NCBI GenBank assembly: GCA_004154925.1
Contig: QJNS01000007.1
Location: 248,001-312,000, forward strand
Direction: 5' to 3'
Length of the DNA stretch: 64,000 nucleotides
Origin: Monosporascus cannonballus
Lineage: Eukaryota > Ascomycota > Sordariomycetes > Xylariales
The notes below the pieces were generated by a model. That model made no database searches. It worked only from the letters and a program-made list of their open reading frames with translations, and had not been told where the DNA came from. Below are positions 49,969-61,760 of this stretch, one piece after another; position 1 is the stretch's first letter, and every line of letters begins with the position of its first letter. Both the position numbers and the translations under genes were made by a program.

Positions 49969-50755
49969 ATATCGACCAGCGTTTAGGAAACCCCTATTTA
50001 ATAGCTTTAGGCTCGAATCCGGGAACTGGAAAAAGAGATCCGATAAATTGGGGTTACGTTACCTGCCTAAGCCTTTTTCGCCTGCATAAAATTGAAAAAG
50101 CCGGAACCTCATAATAAAAAAAGTAACTTTTAAATTTTCCTAATTTAAGTACGAATTTATTTTTATTTTTTAAATCTTAATAACTTAGCAGATCAGGTTT
50201 TAGCAGTAAAAGCATATTTAACGGGAAATGCAGTTAATTAATTTGAACCTATTATAAGAGACTTTTTCAAAATAAAACAGTTAGATAAAAAAGATTTTAT
50301 TAATAAGATTTTTTTCATGTTATATTAATTTTAAAAATAAAATACGCCATAATTTTGGAAATTCGAATAAAAAGCGATTTGCGGCCTAATACTTTTTGCA
50401 ATTTAGATAGAAAAAATCTGCGTTTAAATATGCCGTAATTTTAAAAGGTTTTGCGGTTAAAACCGGATAAGGAAATAACGAAACCGATATTTTTATCGAC
50501 ATATTTTATAAAGGGGTAATGAATAATATAAAAAATAAGATTATTCGGATTAAATAATTAATTACCCTAAACCGATATATTGCAAAAGTAATTAAGATCG
50601 ATAATTAATAATGTAAAAAACGATAAAAAAAGGATAATACGTTTTACTTTTGGAATATAATAAATTTAACTAAGAGAAGAAACGAAACGTACCTTTTATT
50701 TTTTATGAAACGGCGTTAGAACTTATGGAATTCGGCGTTATCCATAAATAAAATT
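49969..50755 (+). pseudogene. T8 gag N-terminal half, unlike sister elements
   Basis: After a leader shared with other elements (TTTAGTAATACCGTTAGATT), the sequence from about 49975 no longer aligns with the gag of T2-T7. Readable pieces include LAVKAYLTGNAVN (50190-50235), FEPIIRDFFKIKQLDKKDFI (50238-50300) and a C-terminal part before the zinc knuckle (ETALELMEFGVIHK at 50705-50748). This looks like a retroviral-type capsid domain of another Gag lineage. RIP-type stops are present. The junction with the common gag is at about the zinc knuckle. Confidence 0.7.
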
Positions 50756-51760
50756 GGAGCCAGATTAAATGTTTTAATTACGGCAAAATAGGATATAAAG
50801 CTTATAAGTATAAAAAACCCAAGAAATTACGGTAAAATAATTAAATCTTTATACCGGAAAAATAATTTAGGAATAATTAAGGAAACGATAATAAAGTTAT
50901 TAATATAATTTAAGTTAAATACGTATTAGGCTTATAATAAAAGATTTAATAAGGATTATTACGATAAGAAATTCGACGAAAAATGCGAAAAGTTAAAAGG
51001 CTAGCTTAATAAATATCGTAAACATAGTAAGAAATATTATAAAGATAATTACGCAAATACCAGAATTAGACAAAAAAAGTTTGTCCCGGAACTTTTAACC
51101 GATATAGAAAAATGTATGCTATATATTATCGATAACGAAAATATTTTGATTACGAAAAATGGAAATAACATATTTACGTACGAATTACCCGTATGAATTA
51201 TAAGGAATTGGATTTTTTAAACCGTATCGGAGAAAATAAAAACGATAAATAATAATATCGATAATTTCGAACTATAACCCTAGGAAATATCAAGTAACTG
51301 GTCGAAAGGAAAAATTGGCCGGAAGAAAAATAATATTTATAAAAAGAAATTTTAGTTATTATAGATAATATAATTATTAAACAAAAAAAAGTTAATTTAG
51401 CGTACGGTAAAAAAGTATTATTAGAAACTTATTACGGATTTCTTTTTTTAATTAATATTTATTATAAACTTTTATAAAAAAAAGGTTATTAAAAATACGT
51501 TAATGTATAATAAGATATCATCGTAAATATGAAGAAATAATTTATTCATTAAGAAAAACAATAATAAAAAAACCAAAAATAATTAATACGGTTCGAAGAA
51601 ATAATATGTCAGCAATAACAACAAATAAAATAGCTTAATGCGTTAAACAAAGAAATATAAATAAAGTTTAATAAATTCGAATAGGAATTAAAAGAAAGAA
51701 ATTATTTATAAAAAAGCCGCAGGATAATAAAACTGAGAAAAATTAAAAGGAATTTTTGAA
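50756..51760 (+). pseudogene. T8 zinc knuckle and gag-protease linker
   Basis: KCFNYGKIGYKAYKYKKPKK at about 50766-50825 is a CCHC knuckle with Cys and His partly turned to Tyr. Downstream the linker is the common one: PGTFNRYRK-like and NITYVRITR pieces at 51090-51220 correspond to T2 4318-4512. Broken by stops. Confidence 0.8.
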
Positions 51761-53690
51761 AAAGGCTTTAAACGTAACGATAAAAGATATTAACGATTTT
51801 ATTACTTTGGATATACGAATCGAAACGTATTAATATACCGTAATAATGGATTATGGGGTTTTAGGCGGAAATTATATTGCACCAATTATGTTTAATAAAT
51901 TTATATCGTTATGGAAATATAGGTTAAAATTTTATATAACGATAAATATCGAAGGTCACGAATTTGTTTACGATAACGGAAATATTATATGCGAAATTGA
52001 TTATTTCGAGATTTTTATTAAAGGACGGTATTAAATAGTTAATTTTGATATCGTTTTATTTGGGAATTACGATATAATTTTAAAATTATTATAAATACGT
52101 TAATACGGAATTTTAATTAATAGAAGGATTAGTTAAGTAAAGTTTATTTTATATTTTATTAATAAATAAAAAAAAATTAAGATTTTAATATTTGATTAAA
52201 AATGGCGACGAATGCAAGTATAAGGATACGATAAAAACCTTATTACCTAAAGGAATACAATATAAAAAAGAAAACGTGCATTAAAGAAAAATATGACGTA
52301 TTATTATTATTATTAAAACGAAATTAAAATAATTAAATAAAGTTTAAAATAATACCAATAATAGCCCTAAAAATTAGAAAATTTGATTAATATGTTGTTA
52401 TAATACTATAAATATAAGTAGTTTTTCAAAAAGGAATTCCATATAAAATTGCTAAAATATAACGAATAAGATTACGAAATAATTTTTAAAAAAGGATTTT
52501 CGACAAAGTTTTACCTTATTTATAATCTTAATAAAAATAAATTACGTATTTTTAAAAAATACCTAGAAAATCGATTACAAAAAAAATAAATTCGACTTTC
52601 GAAATTACAAATAGGATACCTTATATTTTTCGTCCTTAGAAAAATGGAAAATTACGATTTATAGTTAATTATCAACAATTAAACGATATCATTATTAAAA
52701 ATCAAATATTATTATATTTAATTACAAAAATAAAAAACCGATTTGACAAAATTTAATGGTTTATAGCATTCGATTTTAAAAATAGATATAACCTTATTAA
52801 AATTAAAACAAAATACGAATGAAAAATAGTTTTTAAAACGGAATACGGATTATTTAAGTATTTGGTTATACTAATAGGACTTACGAACGTACTAATAATT
52901 TTTTAGCAAATAATAAATTATGTGCTACGAAAATACCTTAATATTTTCGTCATTTGTTATCTCGACAACATTTTTATTTTCCTAAAACCGGAAAAAGCAT
53001 ATACAAAATATGTTTATAAAGTTTTCTAAGCTTTATTGGACGTAAAACGATTTGTTAACGCAAAAAGAAATTAATTCCATATACAGGAAATAAAATATCT
53101 GGAACATATTATCACCTTACGATATATCAAAATAAATCTCAAAAAAGTCGCTGTAATTATAGAATAATAAACGTTGACGATAATTAAAGAAGTACAGGCA
53201 TTTTTTGGATTCGCCAATTACTATAAGAAATTTATTTGAAACTTTAACAAAATAACTATATTTTTAATAAATTTTGCGAAAAAAGAAAAGGAATTTAAAT
53301 AAATATTAAATACGGAAAAAGTATTTCAGGATATTAAGGATATAATTATTAGCGAACTAGTATTAATTATATAGGATTTAAACCGCCCCGTTAAATTAAA
53401 AACCGATATTTTAAATTACGTATTAAACGTAATAATCGGATAGCAAAATAATTAATGCAAATTGCACCTTATTACATTCTTTTTATACAAATTAAAAGGA
53501 ACTAAGTTTAATTACGGCATCTCAGATAAAGAATTTATAGCTATTATTATGGCATTTCGAAAATTTAAACATTTTTTAAAGAGAAATTTGAACCAAATCA
53601 AGGTTTATACGGATTATCAAAATTTCACCCGATTTATTATAATAAGAGAGCTTATAAAACAATAATTCCGATACGTAAAAGAATTAACGA
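51761..53690 (+). pseudogene. T8 protease, RT and RNase H
   Basis: The protease is open at 51846-52034 (MDYGVLGGNYIAP, then VYDNGNIICEIDYFEIFI), with the D-x-G site one codon from consensus. RT is about 52450-53240, with catalytic loop C-Y-L-D-N-I at 52957-52974, the second Asp changed to Asn (GAC to AAC). RNase H is about 53280-53690, with an open stretch 53462-53665 (HLITFFLYKLKGTKFNY, then NLNQIKVYTDYQNFTRF). RNase H follows RT directly, as in all Ty3/Gypsy pol proteins. Confidence 0.88.
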
Positions 53691-54517
53691 ACTTCGACTT
53701 CGTTATTATCCATAAAAAAAGATTAAAAAACAGCAAAGCAAATACTTTAAGCAGGCGACCAAACCTCGAAATGAAATTGGTCAAAATTAGCCATATAATT
53801 TTCCATACCATTATAAAAGAATACTTACGTTTACGACAAATTACGACGATTCGGGCAATACCTAATAATATATATCAAAAGATCCAATAATATAACAACA
53901 GCTTTCCAAAAAATCAAAAAACGGATAAAATACAAATTCCATAAAAATATTAAAAAGGTTTGATACGAAAAATATACGAATATTAATTATATGGATATCT
54001 AGGGATTTATAAAACTCTAAAGCAATTTTAACGCATACATTTTTTTTTCCTAAAATGAAATTACCGGTATAGAAAATTATACGGTAATACAATATTTGCG
54101 TTAAAGCAAAGGCTCGATAACATAAGCTATATGGAAAGTTATAACCATTATTAGTCGCAAAGCAACCATAATATTTAATTATATTCGATTTTATTATTAA
54201 ATTTCTTATGTTAAAGGATTTAATTACGGAAATATATTACGATAACATTTTTGTAATCGTTAATCGATTTACGAAATTTTCTTATTTCCTATTATATTAT
54301 GAGAATATAAACGCCGAATAATTAGTATATATTTTTTTAAATATATTTTCAATATATATGAATTATTAATAGAAATTATATTAAATAAAGAATCGATATT
54401 TGTATTAAAGTTTTAGCAAAACTTAATAACATAAATTGGCCTAAATTACAAATTATCCAATATTTTTAAATCACAAACAAATAAATAAATAAAACGAATA
54501 AATTAAACCTTGGAAAC

Positions 54518-54707
54518 TATAACGGGCATGATACGTAGGTTGAACGGAGGCACGGCCCAACAAAGGTTTATATTCAAGGTGAGGAAGAAAGGGGAGAAAC
54601 AGCTAGCCACTAGCGAGGTGGCTGCTCCTTATATACATATAGGTAAGCTCGGGCTAAGGGGCTCGCTCCGTAAGCCCAACCTGCCCTATAGGCTTTAGCC
54701 TGTAATA
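54518..54707 (-). repeat. T9 3' LTR, lightly RIPed
   Basis: 190 bp, GC-rich for this window (GGCACGGCCCAACAAAGG, GCTCGGGCTAAGGGGCTCGC). Ends are TATAACGGG and CCTGTAATA on the plus strand, with TG/CA altered at the tips. The 62-codon open frame inside (54510-54698) is not a gene. Confidence 0.93.
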
Positions 54708-54726
54708 TTACCCCTTTTCTCGCCCT
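54708..54726 (-). other. T9 polypurine tract
   Basis: On the minus strand GGGCGAGAAAAGGGGTAA lies directly against the LTR, confirming minus orientation. Confidence 0.75.
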
Positions 54727-55090
54727 TAAAGAGTAACGAGGTTATAGCGAGGGGGCGGCAGCTTTGTTTATATTTTTCTTTTTGTTTTTATTCGTACCTT
54801 TATATTTTCGCCGACCCCGTTTTCGTTTCCGAATAATATTTTAAAATTATTAAAAGTAATTATATTTTTAAAATTATTATATGGTTTTTATATTTGTTCC
54901 GCGTAAACTGCCTATTTTACAAATAGTTTTTTTTCGGCGACCGCGGCTTACGCGTTTATTTTCGGCTTTTAATATATATTTTATTATATATTTTCTTTTT
55001 TTAATAATATCGATAATAGTTAATTATTATTTAGAATTTAATTAAATAACGGATTTTTTATTATTAATTTTAAAAGGTTTACGTTAAATC
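54727..55090 (-). pseudogene. T9 chromodomain (pol C-terminus)
   Basis: Minus-strand reading from about 55060: VPLGIYLRFNVNLLK marks the integrase C-terminus (the P.G.HP.FHV.LL type). A poorly preserved linker follows, then the chromodomain core at about 54885-54960 with GRRRK, K.A.YA and EPY.NFK-like residues and NFKILFGNENGVGEN near 54800-54850. Such Arg/Gly-rich chromodomains are usual in fungal Gypsy elements. The last 100 bp before the purine tract is probably untranslated. Confidence 0.75.
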
Positions 55091-57660
55091 TTAAGTATAT
55101 TCCTAACGGTACGTTTAATTATATAATATTATACGGCGTAATTACGATAACCTTATATTTAACGTATATATAACATAACTTTTTAAATAATTACGGAATA
55201 ATAACGTTTTTTAAATTTAATTATATTAAATGTTTTATTTTAAAACGTAATATTTATTTCTTAAAGGCATTAGTTAATTATTTTATCCAGGTTTATATTA
55301 ACGCCATAATAATTTATATAAATTCTGTATTTTTTAATAATTTTTTAAGGAAATTAATAATTTTTTCCGTTTTGGGAATTAATTAAAGGGTTACCGGTAC
55401 CTTATTCATAAATTTTATATTATATTCGTAAATTAAAAAAAAATATTTTTAACGAAAAACTTTTGCCGTTAAAATTTAATTATGTTGCCGGTAAAAATTC
55501 GGCTTAATTATATTATACGTAATTTATAAAATAACAAAAATATACGAAAATATTTTAATTAACATTTTTTATAAGTCCGTTTATTTGTAAATAAAAGGAT
55601 ATATTAAATTATTACTATATATTTATTAAGTCGTATAAATAAGTCCAAAACTTATTCGTTTAATTATTCTTTTTATTGGATATTAATTTTTCAAAAAAAC
55701 CGTAATATTTTTAATAATAAATAATAAAACGTTTAATATATATTTCCGCGTTTATATTAAATATTAGCTTTAAAATAATTGTTTTCGTTAAATAATTATA
55801 AAATATTATAAAAAAACGGAGAATTTTCTTTTATTTTGCCAGTAAGTCGATTATAAAATTTACCGAAAAATCTAAATAAAATCGGTTTAGAATAAATAAA
55901 GGCCGTAATAACCTTTTTTTGTTTTTTTTATATATACGACTTATTATATACGTTAAAATTATAACAAAAAGCGAATATATTTTATGTTTATCTTAATTAA
56001 TAATAATTACGGATTAATATTATTAATATAATGTTTTTTTCTGGATAGCCGGTAATATGGGAATTATGTACCGGTTAAATTAATAATATCCGGAACGGTT
56101 TTTAAATAAGGACCTAAATACATTTTTTAAATTATGAAAAACCTTTAAAATCAAAAAAATATTCCGTTATAAAAACCTTTATTATGGTTATAACTAGGGA
56201 AAAATTACGTAATTTCCGGGCTACGGCGGCATATACCATATTTAAAGTTTTATTTTTAATAATTTTTAAATCTTATATTTTTTAAATATTTCTTTCGAGG
56301 AATACCTTTTTGCCAAAGGGTATAACCGGTTATTCGTTATTATTTTGCTTTAAATAAATGCGGTTATTACGATTTCTTAAATTTGCATCGGTTTATTAAA
56401 TAATTATTTTTTTAATTAACCAACTTATTTACTTTTTAAAGTTAATATTTTTTTCGTTACGAAATACGTTTTATAATTTACGAAATATAATATCGGATTA
56501 ATTTGTTAATTTATTAAGGCAATATTTAAATACGAAATTAAAGGCTGATAAAAAGCCGGCTTATTTAATTTACTTTTTAATAAGCTTACGGGTATTTATA
56601 AAGAACTAAAAGTTTACGTAATTTATTAAGATCGTAAAAAGGTTAATTAATTTTTAAAATTTTCTTTTTTATTTCGTTAACGTTTTAATAATAATTAATT
56701 ATTTTTTATTATATATTTCGTAATTATCTTTAATTGGCGATAAGGTTTTTAAAAAATACGTAATTAATTATAAATGCTTTATTAATTAAATTAAAATAAA
56801 TATTTTTTAATTATTTAACCGGAATAATTTACCTGTATTACCGTTTCTTTTCGGGGTTTTTATTCGTAAAAATAAACGTTATAATAAAAAGTTTTTTAAA
56901 TCAGTCGAAAACTTATTATTTTTCGTTTTTTAATAGAAAAAAATCCCTTTTTTAATTAATCGTAAAAAGGGAATTATTATCCCGTTAAAACATTTTATAA
57001 AAATTCCTAAAAATTAGCGAACCCGATAAAGCTTTTAACCCTTTTTGCGTTAATAAAAGTTTTTTATTTTCGAATAACGGTTATTTTCTTAAAACTAATT
57101 TTTAAATTTATTTTTATTTCGATAATAAATTTTAAATATTTCGTTTCCTAAAATACGAATTCGTATTTATCCGGATTTAACTTTAATTTTATTTTCGTTA
57201 AACGGCAGAATATTAACTTTATTTTAGCTATATTATCGGTTTAAAAACCGGACGAATAAATTAATATATCGTTTATATATACGGAATAAAAGTTATTAAG
57301 GTAATGTTTTAACGTAATACTAATATAACATTAAAAGGCAGCCGGTATACCGTTAAAGCCAAATAAATATATTAATTATTCGAAAAACTCGAAATATATA
57401 CGAAACGCAATTTTCTATTCGTTTTTTTGGCAAATACGTAATTAATAAAAAGCCGCTTAAACTTTAAATTTTGTGTATTACCGGGCTTATAATAAGGCTT
57501 ATAATATTTCCTTTATTAACGGAAAAAAGTAGCGGTTTCGTTTTGTAATCTTATTTAACTTTTTATAATTTACGCAAAACCGTAAACTTTTATTAGGTTT
57601 TCTTACGAATAATACCGGGGTATTAATAAAAAAGTTATTAATTTAAATTTAATTTTTATT
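55090..57660 (-). pseudogene. T9 RT, RNase H and integrase
   Basis: Minus strand. The RT palm is clear at 57240-57425: WLIYLFGFNGIPAAF-type sequence (consensus MPFGL..AP..FQ), then VYINDILIYSSGF at about 57245-57285, the Y-x-D-D-I-L-I-Y-S loop with one Asp as Asn. KYEFVF.ETKYLKFIIE follows near 57130-57180, and KSFIGFANF at about 57010-57040 is the RT-RNase H connection. RNase H about 56350-56990 and integrase about 55100-56300 are assigned by order only. Stops are dense. Confidence 0.82.
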
Positions 57661-59680
57661 AAATAAATTTATAAATATTTTACATAAAATTAATAATTTT
57701 TTTTAATCTTTTATATAAAGCTTCGTATAAAATTATTTTTTCTTAATCCAAAATATTTATTTTTAAGTTTCTTATTACGTTATTATTATTATAATCAAAT
57801 AATAATAATAAATCTTTATCGTTTATAAAAAGATTTTAAAATTTTTGTACCTTTTTTTAAAAAAAATGTTCTGTTATATCTTTAAAGGTTAATTACGGCT
57901 TTATCTTTAAGGCGTTATTAATATTTTTTATAAAAATTGTAAATAATTATATTTTGTTTTTCCTGTAGCGGCTTTACCGTATTATTATTACGAAAATTAT
58001 AACCGCTATTAAGCGGGCTTTTTTATATTTTTATAACCGCCCCTTTAGGCGGTCCTTAGGCTTTTTATCGAACTATTCTTTTTCGCATAATATAGGTACG
58101 GTAATCTCGTTTGCAAAACGGATAAACCGTTATTTCGTTTTATATACGATATTATTATATTTTATTTAGGGGTTTCCTAAAATAAAAAGGTAAAATAAGT
58201 TTTTAATTACTTATTTTTAAATTCGTTTTAGGTGGCCGTCCAAATTTACGTTAACGTAAGTAATTTTTCGGATTGCAATTATTATAGGTTCGTTATTTTT
58301 TACTAGTTTTAACCGATAGGATATAATAAATATATATTATAATTTTAAATAGCAAATTAACCGTTAATTAAATGCAAAATAATAATATATTTATTATTAA
58401 TTAAAACCTTTATATGTATAATATTATTAATTGATATGTTTAATATAAAAAGGATATTATTTAATTTAGTATTTACTTTTTTTAATTTTTTTATTACGTC
58501 TTTTTTTTGTTAATAATTTTAATAAGGGTTATTTTTTTAAATTTTCGTTATCCGAATTACTATTTTTATTAACGGTATTCCGCAAGTTCGTTATCGTAAT
58601 TTCCGTTTTAATCGGACGAAGCCGTTTTACAGATTTATATTTAAGGCATTTCTAATTTAAATAATTTATAATAGCGTAAGAAAAGTATTATTTTTCTTAT
58701 TTCCCAACATTTATTTCGTTATCGGAAAGTTATTTCGTATAAGGCCGGTTATCCAAGCCTTATTCCGAGTTACCTCCGGATCGGTTTTTTCCATTATTTT
58801 GCTATTAACTTATAAATTTAGAAATTAACGTAATTAATTGCGCGACATCCGTTATAAATATATCTTTTTAAATATTTATTATTTAAGTTAATTAATTGGT
58901 TTAGCCGATATATTATTATTAATTAATCGTTCCGCTTTTTTTATCAGAATACCAAATTATTATTATTTTATTTATATAATAATCGGGCAAAACTTTTAAA
59001 TAATTAATTACTTTTTTTACCTTACGTACTTAATGGTTATAATTATTATAAAGTATGTTTTTCGTAATTAACGCGTTACAAAATTACGCATTAATATTAA
59101 CGTTTAAAGAAACCACCTTAATTATTAAGGGTTACGTTAGGCCTTTATATTCGGCTAATTTAAATTTAAAATTTAATAAATAATTTTAAAACTATTAATT
59201 ATTATCTTACTTTATATATTATAATTACCTTTTAACGGATTATATTATTTATTTGTTTTCGAATTATTTTTTTATATAAAAGAAAAAATTATTAACGTTA
59301 AAATTTTTTCGTAATCTTTTTATTTTGAATTAATAATTAAGTTATAATTAGTTTTTAATAAATATAAATATTATAATATTTAAGTAAGTCCTTATAAGGG
59401 AACCGGAAATAAACCGGTTTTTCTTTATTTTCGTACGGAATATAGCGAAAAACGAACGGAACGTTTTTTGTTTTCTTTTTTACAAAAGTTATTTTATAGG
59501 TTTATAATTTATTTTTGCGAACGCGTTATTAAGCGGCGGGCCTACCGTAAGTCCTTAGCAAGGCGGATCTTATCTTATAAGGACTTTCTTTCCGTTTTTA
59601 TAAAAAGGTATTTTTTTTATTTCCGTTATCCAATTAAGCAAGTTATTTATCGTTTCGTTACGGCTAAGGATTAACTTAAT
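57661..59680 (-). pseudogene. T9 gag-protease region
   Basis: Assigned by position between the 5' LTR and RT. The N-terminal part (about 59400-59680) is charged and coiled-coil-like on the minus strand. I could not identify a zinc knuckle or the protease D-S/T-G motif, probably because RIP destroyed them. The plus-strand open frame 59468-59674 lies opposite this part and is taken as a shadow. Confidence 0.5.
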
Positions 59681-59930
59681 AAATTCCTTCTGCTAAATAT
59701 TAAGCTTTTAAAGTATATTTACGAACGATTAATATTATAAAATTTTTTAATAATTCCGGACAAAATTAATACCGTAAACTTGCCTATGGTTTTGTTGGTT
59801 ATGTTATTTCGTAATTATTTCGTTATAAGATTTTTTTTAGCTTATTATCCGTAATCTGGGTATTCTTAGAAAACGTTTTGTTTTTATATAGCTTTTTTGG
59901 AAACTATAATAAATTATAATTTTAAATATG

Positions 59931-60120
59931 TATAATAAGAACGATACGTAAATTAAACGGAGGTACGGCTTAATAAAGGTTTATATTCAAGGTAATAAGA
60001 GAAAGGGAGAAATAGCTAGCTATAAATAAGATGGCTGCTCCCTATATATATATGGATAAGCTCGGGCTAAAGGGCTTGCTCCGTAAGCCCGAGCTGCCCT
60101 ATAGGCTCTAGCCTGTAACA
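59931..60120 (-). repeat. T9 5' LTR, heavily RIPed
   Basis: TATAATAAGAACGATACG... to ...GCTCTAGCCTGTAACA on the plus strand. Aligns without gaps to 54518-54707, but its left half has many more C-to-T and G-to-A changes. Confidence 0.93.
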
Positions 60121-60790
60121 GAAACTTACTTACGATATTATATTAATTATAAATAGAATAATTAAATTACAAAGTTTTTAATCGCTTAATTAACTTATAA
60201 TATTAATTATTATAAAAGCATTAAAATAATACTTATAAACGTAAATTTTGGTTTTATTCCAGAAATTTACAGAAAAGTACGCAACGATAATTTAATTAAT
60301 ATTAAAGTAATCTTTATATTAAAACAATTACGATAATTATATTAGGAAATAAAAACAGAATTAGAATTCGTACGGAATTAAATAAGTAAGTATTATAACT
60401 AAAAAAGGTTAAAGGGATTAATTTTCGAAAAAAGGGAAATAGTTTTCCTTATTACAAAAAACATTTAAACAAAACGACCTAGTAAAAAATTCGATTTCAA
60501 GTGTATCGGTCCATATAAAATTGCTATGAAAATCTCAGAAAACAATTACTAATTAAAACTTGTACTAAAAGTTAAATTCTATTTAATTTTTTATGATTTT
60601 TTATTCGAATTAACAGTAAATATAATTAAAATACATACAGTACAGGACGATATGGAAATAGAAAACGAATAAATATATAAAATGGAAAAAATCTTCGACA
60701 AACGAAAACAAAACGGACTTACCTAATACCTGATTAAGTGGAAAAAGCACCCAAATTCCGAAAATATCTAGGAACCCGCCAAGAATCTTA

Positions 60791-61357
60791 TTAGCGCTGA
60801 GCGTTTATTAAAGAACTTTTATTAGTAACGACGGAACTACCAGAAATAATAGCATTTCAATCCACAAAATCCAAAAAAGGAAGCCCTTAATCCACCGCAT
60901 TCCAATTAATAACGTCCGCCCCTTTTAAGGGTTAAACCTCGATTACGGATTTTGATTCTAATTGCGTAAAATTATTGGAATCGTCCAAAGATTAAAGAAC
61001 GCAATTAACAAATTTCGTACCTTAGGACTGATAGTATTAGCGTTAATAACGTATGCGAAAAAGGCGCGCAAAAATTTCGGATAAAGATTTTTCGGCCGCT
61101 AATTTTTTTTTTAACTTTTTCGATTCTGCGATATGGCGATTAATTATGGAAATAAGGATTCCTATTCCGTTGTACGAACGATTTCGACGAATATATTCCT
61201 TATAACAAAAAACCCCATTTATTATTTAGCAAGTAAGCTGCTGGGCGGAGCAAAAAGAACAAAGCATTACGTCAAAACCTTCGAATTTAATTAAATTAAC
61301 AAGAGAAAGTGATTATACGGATTTACGGAAATAACGTTTGGCGATACCGGAAAACAT
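60791..61357 (-). pseudogene. T8 antisense ORF (beta form), frame intact
   Basis: ATG at 61355-61357 (MFSGIAKRYFRKS) to TAA at 60791-60793: 567 bp, 189 codons in one frame. About nine internal stops are each explainable by CAA/CAG or TGG mutated by RIP. The first cluster C-S-F-C-S-A-Q-Q-L-T-C is unaltered (CX2CX6C). Eight codons on comes the second cluster, C-Y-K-E-Y-I-R-R-N-R-S-Y, with Cys changed to Tyr. Then come SKKLKKKLAAEKSLSEIFAR (heptad-like), SLDDSNNFTQLESKSVIE, GADVINWNAVD and the C-terminal NAIISGSSVV. This is the best copy for reconstructing the family's architecture. Its 3' end overlaps the end of T8 pol on the other strand. Biological role unknown. Confidence 0.8.
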
Positions 61358-61410
61358 GTTAAACGAATATAAAAAGCTTACCAAATAAAAAGAAAATCTT
61401 AAGGGCAAGA

Positions 61411-61430
61411 TTTGCGGAGGGAGGAGATCG
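61411..61430 (+). other. T8 polypurine tract
   Basis: TTTGCGGAGGGAGGAGATCG directly before the 3' LTR, the least altered purine tract of the T1-T8 group. Confidence 0.8.
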
Positions 61431-61760
61431 TGTTATAACTTAACGGACCACGGTTTCCAAAAACGGTTTGCTACGACCTAACTACAAGTGCGAGGTGGGG
61501 CAAATCATATGACGGATTACCAACTTATTGGTAGTAAGCCAATATAATAGAATAAGGATATATACGTTCGTTATTTCCATAGTTTAGATAACTTTAGCTT
61601 GCAATATTTATCAATATTAATCGTTTGCAATACGCTTCCGTACTTTGGTATTAAGAGACGTAACTAAATTACTTCATTACTTAGATTTCTACGATACACC
61701 TGCCAACATAAACCCGTACAACTAAGGTTTAATAGTTGGTTAAACAGCATAGCCGTCATA
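61431..61760 (+). repeat. T8 3' LTR (one 35-bp unit)
   Basis: TGTTATAACTTAACGGACCACGG to AGCCGTCATA, 330 bp. A single repeat unit is at 61516-61550, against two in the 5' LTR. The TATA-like GGATATATACG is at 61557-61567. Confidence 0.94.
61557..61567 (+). promoter_or_regulatory. LTR TATA-like box of T8
   Basis: GGATATATACG, the least altered copy of the motif found at the U3 to R boundary of all T1-T8 LTRs. Promoter role inferred from position. Confidence 0.5.

Larger units (their letters stand above)
54518..60120 (-). mobile_element. T9: distinct Gypsy chromovirus inside T8
   Basis: LTRs are 54518-54707 and 59931-60120, both exactly 190 bp, with perfect TSD GAAAC (54513-54517 and 60121-60125). 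Total 5603 bp. RT and chromodomain read on the minus strand and the purine tract lies beside the left LTR, so the left LTR is the 3' one. Its LTRs, RT and chromodomain sequence differ clearly from T1-T8, and no antisense ORF is seen. Heavily RIPed inside. Confidence 0.94.
53691..60830 (+). pseudogene. T8 integrase and chromodomain, split by T9
   Basis: Spacer and integrase run 53691-54517 and 60126-60600, with T9 in the integrase after the second core motif. The core near 54230-54330 reads ITITFL.SLIDLRNFLISYY in one frame (VDR.TK region) with Asp positions damaged. After T9 the C-terminal domain continues to about 60600. The chromodomain lies at about 60675-60785 (YKMEKIFDKRKQNGLT.YLI, then KWKKHPNSENI.EPAKNLISA). 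The tail overlaps the end of the antisense ORF. Confidence 0.85.
49545..61760 (+). mobile_element. T8: beta-type chromovirus with variant gag, split by T9
   Basis: Plus-strand element with LTRs 49545-49908 (364 bp) and 61431-61760 (330 bp). Flanks are TAATA (49540-49544) and TAATG (61761-61765), differing by one RIP-type change. Its own length without T9 and the duplication is about 6.61 kb. Pol, the antisense ORF and the LTRs match T4/T6, but the first 0.8 kb of gag does not. Confidence 0.93.

Noticed and set aside
54510..54698. 62-codon plus-strand open frame
   Set aside because: It lies inside the T9 LTR, repeats (broken) in the other LTR, and has no protein features.
59468..59674. 68-codon plus-strand frame in T9
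   Set aside because: Opposite the charged gag N-terminus of T9; no matching frame or motif elsewhere.
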